A stretch of 64,000 nucleotides of DNA from Mycolicibacterium rhodesiae NBB3 (GTDB taxonomy: Bacteria > Actinomycetota > Actinomycetes > Mycobacteriales > Mycobacteriaceae), in NCBI RefSeq assembly GCF_000230895.2, contig NC_016604.1, positions 3,844,001 through 3,908,000 of the forward strand, read 5' to 3'. Each line of letters opens with the position of its first letter. Position 1 is the first letter of the stretch. Below, piece by piece: positions 42,776 through 49,847 of the stretch. The translations under genes and the position numbers were made by a program. The notes under the pieces are model-generated. The model was not told the DNA's origin. It saw only the letters and a program-made list of their open reading frames with translations, and searched no databases.

Positions 42776-44266
42776 CTAATTCGTGGCTGTCAATTCCTGA
42801 ACGAGTTCGCGGCGCAGCACCTTGCCGGTCGCATTGGTCGGCAGTTCGTCCCGGAACACGACACGGTCGGGAGTGCGCGAACCGCGGAGTTGCGACCGAA
42901 CGTGCTCGCGCAGCTCGTCGGGATCGGGGTCTGCACCGGCGGCGGGAACCACCACCGCGACGATGATCTGGCCCCACTGTGGATCGTCGGGCCCCACGAC
43001 CGCGCAGTCGTGCACATGTGGGTGTTCCACGAGGACGTCCTCGATCTCGGCGGGCGCGATGTTCTCCCCGCCGCGGATGATCGTGTCATCCGATCGACCG
43101 CCGATGAAGAGATAGCCCTCCTCGTCTAGCCACGCGACATCCTTGGTGGGAAACCACCCGTCGGCATCGAGGACGGAACCTATTTCGGCGTACCGGCCGG
43201 ACACTTGCTCGCCGCGGACGAACAGCTCACCGGTCTCGCCGGGCCCGACGACCTGACCGCTGTCGTCGCGGATCTGCAGCTCGACCCCTGGCACCGGCTG
43301 GCCGACCGACCCGAGCCTTCGGGTGACACGCACGTCGGTCGATGCGAGGGCCTCCCGGTGGTCATCGGGGGTGAGCACGGCGATGGTCGAACTGGTCTCG
43401 GTGAGTCCGTAGGCGTTGACGAATCCTACGTCGGGCAACAATCCAAGTGCCTTGCGCACGAGGGGAAGTGCGACCTTCGAACCGCCGTAGGCAAGGTTGC
43501 GCAAGGTGGGCAGCGCCACCGGTTCCGAATCGAGGGCCGACACGATGCGATCGAGCATCGTCGGGACGACCGTCGCCGACGTCACCCCTTCGTCGCGCAC
43601 CAGGCGCACCCATTCCGACGGGTCGAACTGCGGCAGGTACACCATCTTTCGGCCGGCGTAGAGATTCGACAGTGCCGCGCTGACTCCCGCGATGTGGTAC
43701 GGCGGCACACAGATCAGCGCCGCGTCGTCGGGTTCGGCACCGTCGAATTCGACCGTCCCGGTGATGTAACTGGTCAGGTTGTTGTGGGTGAGTTCAACCG
43801 CTTTCGGCCGCGAGGTCGTGCCTGAGGTGAACAACACCACTCCGACGTCTTCGGGGTCGGGGAATTCGGCGGCCGGTTCCGCGGTGCGGGCGGCGGCGAT
43901 GAAGTCGTCGGATGTGATGACCTGCTTGCCTGCGCCCGCGACGACGTCGCAGTATTCCGCGTCGGCCACGACCAGCGGCTGCGGCAGGCGGTCGATCAGT
44001 TCGCGCAGACCGTCGGCGCTCAGCCGGTAGTTGAGCGGAGTGAAGGCGGCACCCGCACGCGCCGAGGAGAACAGCAGCAGGGGAAGCATCGCGCCGCCCA
44101 AGCCGACGTAGGCCACGTGCGAGGTGCCTGCGGCCGCGATGACGCCTGCGCCGCCGTCGGCGAGCTCACTCAGTTCGGCTGCTGTGAGCCGAATCTCGCC
44201 GGACACCAGCGCGGTGCGCTCCGGGTTTGTTGAGGCTGCCATCTCCAGCAGCAACGAGATGCTCAT
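42776..44266 (-). CDS. Acyl-CoA synthetase / AMP-dependent ligase (FadD-type)
   Basis: Activates a carboxylic acid to its CoA thioester via an acyl-adenylate. The 496-residue protein has the ATP loop VLFTSGTTSRPKAVELTH, A5 VNAYGLTETSS, A7 GWFPTKDVAWLDEEGYLFIGGRSDD, A8 IIRGGENIAPAEIEDVL and the catalytic A10 Lys in PTNATGKVLRREL. It overlaps the SDR gene upstream (ATGA). Likely substrate: a short, branched or cyclic acid, judged from the surrounding catabolic genes (inference). Confidence 0.92.
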   Translation of the reverse strand: MSISLLLEMAASTNPERTALVSGEIRLTAAELSELADGGAGVIAAAGTSHVAYVGLGGAMLPLLLFSSARAGAAFTPLNYRLSADGLRELIDRLPQPLVVADAEYCDVVAGAGKQVITSDDFIAAARTAEPAAEFPDPEDVGVVLFTSGTTSRPKAVELTHNNLTSYITGTVEFDGAEPDDAALICVPPYHIAGVSAALSNLYAGRKMVYLPQFDPSEWVRLVRDEGVTSATVVPTMLDRIVSALDSEPVALPTLRNLAYGGSKVALPLVRKALGLLPDVGFVNAYGLTETSSTIAVLTPDDHREALASTDVRVTRRLGSVGQPVPGVELQIRDDSGQVVGPGETGELFVRGEQVSGRYAEIGSVLDADGWFPTKDVAWLDEEGYLFIGGRSDDTIIRGGENIAPAEIEDVLVEHPHVHDCAVVGPDDPQWGQIIVAVVVPAAGADPDPDELREHVRSQLRGSRTPDRVVFRDELPTNATGKVLRRELVQELTATN

Positions 44267-45087
44267 GATTTGTCGACGAAGATATCAAGGATGGGGTCGT
44301 CCCCACCGCCGTAGCTGGACAAATCGGTGATGCCGGCCGCCGCCAGCGCTTCGACGTCGATGAAGCACTTGCCGTTGACGTCGGCGGAGGGGCGAGACAG
44401 GATCGCGACCGCCGCATCGCCCATGATCTTGGGGTCGCGCGATCTGGCCAGGCTCTCCTGAAAGCCGGGCGCGTTGGCGACAGCGGCAGTGGCGATGTAC
44501 GTCTCGGGCCACAGGCAGCTGAATCCAATACCGGCGTCGGCGTACTCAGCCGCCCACCCCAACGACAGCAGCGTCATGCCGTACTTCGACAGGGTGTACA
44601 CGGGATGTGCGCCCAGCCAGTGCGGGCTCATGTTCATCGGCGGCGCCAGCGTGATGACGTGCGCGTTCGGAGACTTGCGCAGGTGCGGTAACGCCGCCTT
44701 CGTCAACAGGAACGTACCGCGAATGTTGATGTCCATCATCAGGTCGAACTTCTTGGCGGCCAGTTCCTCGGTGGGGTCGGTCGCGATGGCGCTGGCGTTG
44801 TTGACGACAATGTCGACGCCGCCGAAGTGCTCGACCGCCGCATCTATCGCACGCTGCACATCTTCTTCTTTACGCACGTCTCCGACGACCGCGACGCCTT
44901 TGCCTCCTGCGGCCTCCACGTCGGCCACCGCGGTGTGCACGGTGCCGGGCAGTCTGGGATGCGGTTCAGACGTTTTGGCCAGCAGGACGACGTTGGCACC
45001 GTGGCTTGCTGCTCCCAGCGCGATCGCCAACCCGATACCGCGACTGCCGCCTGACACGACGAGCGTGCGGTCGGTGAAGGTGGACAT
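44263..45087 (-). CDS. SDR oxidoreductase (HSDL2/AtuG-like)
   Basis: A 274-residue SDR of the HSDL2-like type: GGSRGIGLAIA cofactor motif, VNNASAI, and the diagnostic LAPPMNMSPHWLGAHPVYTL with the Tyr-Ser-Lys site (YTLSKYGMT). Bacterial AtuG-like members act in acyclic terpenoid and branched acyl-CoA breakdown. GAGGAGG lies ahead of the ATG. First gene of the minus-strand operon running to the MHS transporter. Divergent from the B12 mutase gene across a 203-base gap with repeated promoter-like blocks. Confidence 0.9.
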   Translation of the reverse strand: MSTFTDRTLVVSGGSRGIGLAIALGAASHGANVVLLAKTSEPHPRLPGTVHTAVADVEAAGGKGVAVVGDVRKEEDVQRAIDAAVEHFGGVDIVVNNASAIATDPTEELAAKKFDLMMDINIRGTFLLTKAALPHLRKSPNAHVITLAPPMNMSPHWLGAHPVYTLSKYGMTLLSLGWAAEYADAGIGFSCLWPETYIATAAVANAPGFQESLARSRDPKIMGDAAVAILSRPSADVNGKCFIDVEALAAAGITDLSSYGGGDDPILDIFVDKS

Positions 45088-45146
45088 GACCCTCCTCGGG
45101 ATGCGCAGTGCCTGGGATTCTACCTGGACTCTAACGGACCGGTAGT

Positions 45147-45178
45147 GGCGTTCTCATTCTAGGCAAGTGCCATAATCG
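45147..45178 (+). repeat. Imperfect direct repeat, copy 1, SDR/mutase promoter region
   Basis: Conserved blocks GGCGTTCTCATT, GCAAGT and TAATCG, matching copy 2 at 45256. TTCTCATT resembles the half-site of the GAGAAT-N3-ATTCTC palindromes at 49769 and 58899. The gap also contains ACCGGTACCGGT near 45210. Confidence 0.6.
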
Positions 45179-45255
45179 CTGTTTACTGGGCCTTCAGTCG
45201 CGTTCCGGGTACCGGTACCGGTCCCGCTGACTGCACGTTTCCAGCGTGCGGTATT

Positions 45256-45286
45256 GGCATTCTCATTTTTTGCAAGTACGTTATCG
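45256..45286 (+). repeat. Imperfect direct repeat, copy 2, just upstream of the mutase
   Basis: Blocks GGCATTCTCATT, GCAAGT and TTATCG, in the same order and spacing as copy 1. It ends four bases before the mutase ATG, so the mRNA leader must be very short or the transcript leaderless. Confidence 0.6.
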
Positions 45287-45290
45287 AGTG

Positions 45291-46880
45291 ATGACTCCGC
45301 CATCTGACCTGCCTGTACAGACCCCTTCCGGCATCCCGCTCGAGCCCATTTACGGACCGGCCGACCGCAGCGGTGAGCCGCCCGCGCCTGGTACCTATCC
45401 GTTCACGCGCGGCAATTTCGCGAGCGGGTACCGCGGCAAGCTGTGGACGTTTCGGCAGTACTCGGGGTTCGGCACGGCCGAGGAATCCAATCGCCGGTAC
45501 CGCTACCTGCTGGATCAGGGCGGCACCGGTCTGTCGGTGGCGTTGGATCTGCCCACTCAGTGCGGGTATGACTCCGACGACGCCGAGTACGGCGAGGAGG
45601 TCGGCCGGGTCGGTGTCGCGGTTGACACGCTCGCCGATGCCGAGATCCTGTTCGACGGCATCCCGCTGGACAAGATCAGCACCAGCTTCACGATCAACGG
45701 CACCGCCGCGATCCTGCTGGCCTTCTATGTGGCGGCCGCTGAGAAGAAGGGTGTGCCGCGCGAGAAGCTGACCGGCACGATCCAGAACGACATCCTCAAG
45801 GAGTACGCGTCGCGCGGCACGTGGATCTGGCCGCCGGAGCCGTCGCTGCGGTTGATCGCCGACACCATCGAGTTCTGTGCCGCCGAGGTACCGCGCTTCA
45901 ATGCGATCTCGGTGGCGGGCGCACACTTCCGCGACGCCGGCGCCAACGCCGTTCAAGAGATGGCGTTCACCCTCGCTGACGGTGTGACCTACTGCGACAC
46001 GGTCGTCGAGCGTGGCCGGATGACCATCGACAAGTTCGCCCCGCAGATCTCGTTCTTCTTCTACACGCACGGCGACTTCTTCGAGGAGATCGCCAAGTAC
46101 CGGGCGGGGCGGCGACGCTGGGCGACGATCGTGCGGGAGCGGTACGGCGCCAGCAGCGACAAGGCGTCGATGTTCCGCTTCGGCTGTGTGGCCGGCGGGG
46201 CGTCGCTGTACGCGCCGCAGGCCCAGAACAACCTCGTCCGCGTCGCCTACGAGGCGATGGCTGCGGTGCTCGGTGGTGTGCAGTCGATGTTCACCGCCGC
46301 CTGGGATGAGCCGTTCGCGCTGCCGAGCGAGGAGTCCGCGACGCTGGCGTTGCGCACCCAGCAGATCCTGGCGTACGAGACCGGGGTCGCGAAGGTCGCC
46401 GACCCGCTGGGCGGGTCCTACTTCGTCGAGGCGCTGACCGACGCCACCGAAGATAAGATCATCGAGATCATGCACGACCTCGAAGCACACGGCGGCATGG
46501 TGCGCGCCATCGAGGACGGCTATCTGCAGGGTCTGATCGCCGACGAGGCCTACAAGATTCATCAGGAGGTCGAGTCCGGTGAGCGGCCGGTGGTCGGGGT
46601 CAACAAGTTCGTCGTCGACGAACCGCCGCCGGAGATCGCCACCTACGAACTCGACGCCGAAGGTCGCGACAAGCAGCTCAAGCGTCTGGCGAAGGTCAAG
46701 GCCGACCGCGACGACGTGGCCGTCAAGGACGCGTTGGCCGCCCTGGCGCGCGGCGCCGAGGGCGACGACAACCTGATGCACAGGCTGATCGACTGCGCAG
46801 GAGTCTATTGCACGGTGGGGGAGATGGTGTCGACGCTGAAATCGGTGTGGGGCGAGTTCCAGCAGCCGGTGGTGTTCTAG
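45291..46880 (+). CDS. B12-dependent acyl-CoA mutase, large (catalytic) subunit
   Basis: Rearranges the carbon skeleton of an acyl-CoA by a 5'-deoxyadenosyl radical. The 529-residue chain is a substrate-binding TIM barrel only; cobalamin is carried by the next gene. Against P. shermanii methylmalonyl-CoA mutase the offset is a constant 32: Tyr57 (=Tyr89, FRQYSGF), Gln165 (=Gln197, TIQND), Arg175 (=Arg207), His212 (=His244). The Tyr/Arg pair that binds the substrate carboxylate is kept, unlike isobutyryl- or 2-hydroxyisobutyryl-CoA mutases, but Tyr243 is Ala211 (VAGAHFRDAG). The substrate is therefore open. Start at 45291; a longer frame from 45246 crosses the promoter repeat. Confidence 0.92.
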   Translation: MTPPSDLPVQTPSGIPLEPIYGPADRSGEPPAPGTYPFTRGNFASGYRGKLWTFRQYSGFGTAEESNRRYRYLLDQGGTGLSVALDLPTQCGYDSDDAEYGEEVGRVGVAVDTLADAEILFDGIPLDKISTSFTINGTAAILLAFYVAAAEKKGVPREKLTGTIQNDILKEYASRGTWIWPPEPSLRLIADTIEFCAAEVPRFNAISVAGAHFRDAGANAVQEMAFTLADGVTYCDTVVERGRMTIDKFAPQISFFFYTHGDFFEEIAKYRAGRRRWATIVRERYGASSDKASMFRFGCVAGGASLYAPQAQNNLVRVAYEAMAAVLGGVQSMFTAAWDEPFALPSEESATLALRTQQILAYETGVAKVADPLGGSYFVEALTDATEDKIIEIMHDLEAHGGMVRAIEDGYLQGLIADEAYKIHQEVESGERPVVGVNKFVVDEPPPEIATYELDAEGRDKQLKRLAKVKADRDDVAVKDALAALARGAEGDDNLMHRLIDCAGVYCTVGEMVSTLKSVWGEFQQPVVF

Positions 46881-47305
46881 TGTCTGCTTCTGCTCCCGCA
46901 CAGGGCAACCCGGCACGGGTGCTCGTCGCAAAGCCGGGTCTGGACGGCCACGACCGCGGCGCCAAGATCGTCGCGCGCACGCTGCGCGACGCCGGATTCG
47001 AGGTCATCTACACCGGAATCCGTCAGCGCATCGAGGACATCGTGTCCATCGCACTGCAGGAAGACGTTTCCCTGGTGGGCCTTTCGATTCTGTCCGGAGC
47101 TCATGTCGCGCTGACGACGCGCACCGTCGACGCACTGCGCGCCGCCGATGCCGGCGACATCGCCGTCGTGGTCGGTGGCACGATCCCCGAATCCGATGTG
47201 CAGAAACTGCTCGACGCAGGCGCTGCGGCGGTGTTTCCCACCGGCACACCGCTGGACACGCTGGTGCGCGACGTCCGGGCGCTGACGGCAAAGGCGGCGC
47301 AATGA
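46880..47305 (+). CDS. B12-binding small subunit of the acyl-CoA mutase
   Basis: A 141-residue Rossmann-like cobalamin domain. The base-off/His-on motif is LDGHDRG (Asp22, His24, with Lys18 corresponding to Lys604 of methylmalonyl-CoA mutase), followed by SILSGAH and VVVGGTIPESD, which line the nucleotide-tail pocket. The GTG at 46880 overlaps the stop of the large subunit by one base, so the two are made together. The split arrangement is that of isobutyryl- and 2-hydroxyisobutyryl-CoA mutases and archaeal methylmalonyl-CoA mutases. Confidence 0.94.
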   Translation: MSASAPAQGNPARVLVAKPGLDGHDRGAKIVARTLRDAGFEVIYTGIRQRIEDIVSIALQEDVSLVGLSILSGAHVALTTRTVDALRAADAGDIAVVVGGTIPESDVQKLLDAGAAAVFPTGTPLDTLVRDVRALTAKAAQ

Positions 47306-47373
47306 GGTTCGGGCGGGCGAAGCGGGGTGGGCAATGAGGTTCGGGCGGGCGAAGCGGGGTGGGCAATGAGGTT
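47302..47373 (+). repeat. 32-bp tandem duplication before the LLM gene
   Basis: A unit starting ATGAGGTTCGGGCGGGCGAA and 32 bases long occurs at 47302 and 47334, with a third partial copy (ATGAGGTT) at 47366, which is the true start of the LLM gene. Each copy carries an ATG; 32 is not a multiple of three, so only the last is in frame. Confidence 0.85.
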
Positions 47374-48322
47374 AGGCGTGATGATCGGGGCCGAGCGCGG
47401 CGATATGGCCCGCAAGGTCGCCAAGTTGGTGTCCGACATCGAGTGGGCCGAGTCGGCGGGGATGGACACCGCGTGGATGCCCCAGGTACCCAACGACTTC
47501 GACTGTCTCACCATGGTGGCCTTGATGGCGGCTCACACGTCGCGCATCGAACTCGGCACCGCCGTGGTGCCGTTGCAGGCTCAGCATCCGATCGCGCTCG
47601 CGCGCCAGGCGCAGTCCGTACACGCGATGGCGGGCGGCCGATTGGCTCTCGGTGTCGGTCCGTCGCACCACTGGATCGTGCGCGACATGCTCGGGATCCC
47701 CTACGAGAAGCCCGCGGCTTACACCCGCGATTATCTCGAGGTGCTCAACGCTGCATTCGCGGGTCCCGGTGACGTCGACGTCGAGAACGGGAATTTCACC
47801 GTGCACAACCCGACCGTGCTCGCGTCCGAGACGCCGCTGCCCGTCCTGGTCGCCGCGCTGGGCCCGGTGATGCTGCAGATCGCGGGCGAGCATGCCGACG
47901 GCACCGTGTTGTGGATGGCAGACGAGAAGGCGATCGGCGACCACATCGCACCGAAGATCAATAAAGCCGCTGCCGAGGCGGGCAGGCCCGCGCCACGCAT
48001 CGTCGCGGGAATTCCCGTGTGCCTCTGCGCGAATTCCGAGATCGACGCCGCCAAGGAGCGCGCCAACCGGATTCTGGCCGAGGCGGAGACGTCGCCGAAC
48101 TACCAGCGGTTGCTTGACCGTGGCGATGCCCGCAGCGTCGGTGACCTGTGTGCGGCCGGCGATGAGGAGTCGATCCTTGCGCGGTTCAAGGCATTTGCCG
48201 ACGCCGGTGTGACCGATCTGTCGGTTCGCCTGCTCCCGATCGGCGAGACCCGTGACGAACTGATCGCTTCGAAATACCGGACCCGTGAGGTGATCGCGGA
48301 ACTCGCCAAGGCGGTGCGATGA
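47366..48322 (+). CDS. LLM-class (F420-dependent-type) oxidoreductase
   Basis: A 318-residue luciferase-like TIM-barrel protein: MRLGVMIGAERGD start, DTAWMPQVPNDFD, LGTAVVPLQAQHPIALARQA and GGRLALGVGPSHHWIV are F420-type LLM features. Such mycobacterial enzymes oxidise or reduce alcohols, ketones or acyl-CoA-like substrates with coenzyme F420. The ATG at 47366 has GGGGTGGG upstream. Likely cotranscribed with the mutase subunits. Substrate unknown. Confidence 0.9.
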   Translation: MRLGVMIGAERGDMARKVAKLVSDIEWAESAGMDTAWMPQVPNDFDCLTMVALMAAHTSRIELGTAVVPLQAQHPIALARQAQSVHAMAGGRLALGVGPSHHWIVRDMLGIPYEKPAAYTRDYLEVLNAAFAGPGDVDVENGNFTVHNPTVLASETPLPVLVAALGPVMLQIAGEHADGTVLWMADEKAIGDHIAPKINKAAAEAGRPAPRIVAGIPVCLCANSEIDAAKERANRILAEAETSPNYQRLLDRGDARSVGDLCAAGDEESILARFKAFADAGVTDLSVRLLPIGETRDELIASKYRTREVIAELAKAVR

Positions 48323-48371
48323 GCGCTTGCGCGAAGTGGGGGCACCTCCCGCCCGGAGGGCAGGGGGACCA
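48318..48371. repeat. GC-rich intergenic repeat-like element
   Basis: The gap after the LLM gene begins with GATGAGCGCTTGCGCGAAG (including the stop), repeated with one change inside glgP at 11257-11275, and continues with CCTCCCGCCCGGAGGG, which can fold into a hairpin. It probably belongs to a dispersed mycobacterial intergenic repeat. Confidence 0.5.
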
Positions 48372-49436
48372 ATGACACAGCTGAGCGGTCCCCTTTCGGG
48401 TATTCGTATTCTCGAGGTCGGCGTCATGCTGGCCGGCCCGTACGCGACCATGCTGCTGGCCGACCTCGGCGCCGAGGTGATCAAGATAGAGCCGCCCGGT
48501 GGCGAGATCTCCCGACAGGTCAGTGACAGTTACTTCGCGAGCCTGAACCGCAACAAGCAGAGTGTCGTGCTGGATCTGCGGTCCGACGAGGGGCGGCGGC
48601 GTCTCGGTGAGCTCGTCGCGGATTCGCATGCGCTGCTGGTCAATATGAAGCCGTCGGCGATCAAGCGGCTTGGTCTGACGTATGACGCGTTGCGGCAGTT
48701 CAACGATCGCATCGTCTGTGTCGCGCTGACCGGCTTCGGGTTGAACGGCGGAGACGATCCCGCATTCGACTACGTGATCCAGGCGGCGACGGGCGTGGCG
48801 GCGATGACCGGCCATCCTGACGATCCGCCCACCCTGCCGGGGTATTCGTCAGCCGACAACTCCACCGGACTCACAGCGGCACTCGGCCTGCTGGCGCAGA
48901 TCGTCTCGGGGCGCGGCGGACAGGTGGACGTCTCGCTGCGTGATGTGATGTTCTCGCAACTGAACTACCGGGCATCGGCATACCTGAACGACGGCGCCGA
49001 GCCTCAGCGGTATCCGTTCGGCGCGCATTCGTATTACGTTCCGGCGCAACTGTTCGCGACCGCCGACGGATACCTCGCGCTGTTCATCACGCACGATTCG
49101 TTCTGGAAGTCGTTCGCCACCGAGGCCGGGATCGAGGGTTTCGAGACGATGGCCGAACGGGTGGCGCATCGTGACGCGGTGCTCACCGCAGTGGCGGCCG
49201 CGCTTGCCACGGATACCGCCAAAGGGTGGGAAGCCAGGTTACGTCCACTTGGCATACCGGCCGCCGCAGTACAGACACTGCCCGAGGCGTTGGAGACGAC
49301 GCCCGAAGTCGTCGTCACCGCAGGGGATTTCCGGTTGGTGGGCAGCCCGATCCGCATCGACGGGTACGACCCCGACTACCGGCCACCGCCCCGCCTCGAC
49401 GAGCACGCCGATGCGCCATCGGCTCAGTCGTCGTAG
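48372..49436 (+). CDS. CaiB/BaiF-type (class III) CoA transferase
   Basis: A 354-residue CoA transferase: GIRILEVGVMLAGPYATMLLADLGAEVIKIEPPGG at the N-terminus and the catalytic Asp in DDPAFDYVIQAATG. Family III enzymes move CoA between acids; alpha-methylacyl-CoA racemases share the fold but the loop GLNGGDDPAFDY looks transferase-like. Start ATG 48372 with AGGGGGA upstream. Its end overlaps the convergent ferredoxin gene by 13 bases. Fits activation of an acid feeding the mutase pathway (inference). Confidence 0.9.
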   Translation: MTQLSGPLSGIRILEVGVMLAGPYATMLLADLGAEVIKIEPPGGEISRQVSDSYFASLNRNKQSVVLDLRSDEGRRRLGELVADSHALLVNMKPSAIKRLGLTYDALRQFNDRIVCVALTGFGLNGGDDPAFDYVIQAATGVAAMTGHPDDPPTLPGYSSADNSTGLTAALGLLAQIVSGRGGQVDVSLRDVMFSQLNYRASAYLNDGAEPQRYPFGAHSYYVPAQLFATADGYLALFITHDSFWKSFATEAGIEGFETMAERVAHRDAVLTAVAAALATDTAKGWEARLRPLGIPAAAVQTLPEALETTPEVVVTAGDFRLVGSPIRIDGYDPDYRPPPRLDEHADAPSAQSS

Positions 49437-49738
49437 GTGAAGCTGACCGAATCGGTGTCCGGAATGGCTTGGCAGGTCAAGATGTATCCGTCCTCGACCT
49501 CGTCCTCTTCGAGGGCGTCGTTGACACGCATGGTGGCCTTGCCCTCGACGAGCTTGCCCATGCATGTGCCGCAGTTGCCGGCTTCACAGGAGAACGGCGG
49601 AGAGAGGCCGGCACGCCTGGCGCTCTCGAGAAGCGTCTCGTTGGTCACCCGCCGCACGGACACTGTCTTCCGATCGAGCACGATCGTCACTTGTCCGTCG
49701 TCGGCGGGCGAGCTCGGCGCCGGTTCCGCCGTCATCAA
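49424..49738 (-). CDS. [2Fe-2S] plant-type ferredoxin
   Basis: A 104-residue electron carrier with the Cys-x4-Cys-x2-Cys motif CEAGNCGTC and the distant fourth Cys in YILTCQAIP. It resembles the ferredoxin domain of KshB/PaaE-type reductases but lacks the FAD/NAD module, so it is a stand-alone carrier for an unidentified oxygenase or reductase. Divergent from the acyl-CoA ligase gene with a 109-base gap that holds a perfect GAGAAT-N3-ATTCTC site. Confidence 0.92.
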   Translation of the reverse strand: MMTAEPAPSSPADDGQVTIVLDRKTVSVRRVTNETLLESARRAGLSPPFSCEAGNCGTCMGKLVEGKATMRVNDALEEDEVEDGYILTCQAIPDTDSVSFTYDD

Positions 49739-49768
49739 GCCCCTCCTGGCATCTCGGTTCTAACAAAT

Positions 49769-49783
49769 GAGAATATCATTCTC
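49769..49783. promoter_or_regulatory. Operator-like palindrome GAGAAT-ATC-ATTCTC
   Basis: Perfect 6-3-6 inverted repeat in the ferredoxin/ligase divergent promoter, 30 bases upstream of the ferredoxin start. A further ATTCTC half-site lies at 49799. The same palindrome occurs at 58899 in front of the SDR/meaB pair. Confidence 0.75.
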
Positions 49784-49847
49784 TTTAAATGATACGCTAT
49801 TCTCAAATCGCGTCGCGACGGGTGACTGCGACCAGTGAGGACAGGCT

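Noticed and set aside
45183..46931. 582-residue minus-strand open frame opposite the mutase
   Set aside because: His/Arg-rich shadow of the mutase coding strand with no domain.
47334..47366. The 32-bp tandem repeats as a CRISPR array
   Set aside because: Units are directly adjacent with no spacers, and no cas genes are present.
48372..49436. CaiB-type protein as alpha-methylacyl-CoA racemase (Mcr)
   Set aside because: Possible from the fold, but the catalytic-loop context fits a transferase better; left as transferase without substrate.
49424..49738. Ferredoxin as a fragment of a KshB/PaaE reductase
   Set aside because: It has its own start and promoter with no FAD/NAD module remains upstream.
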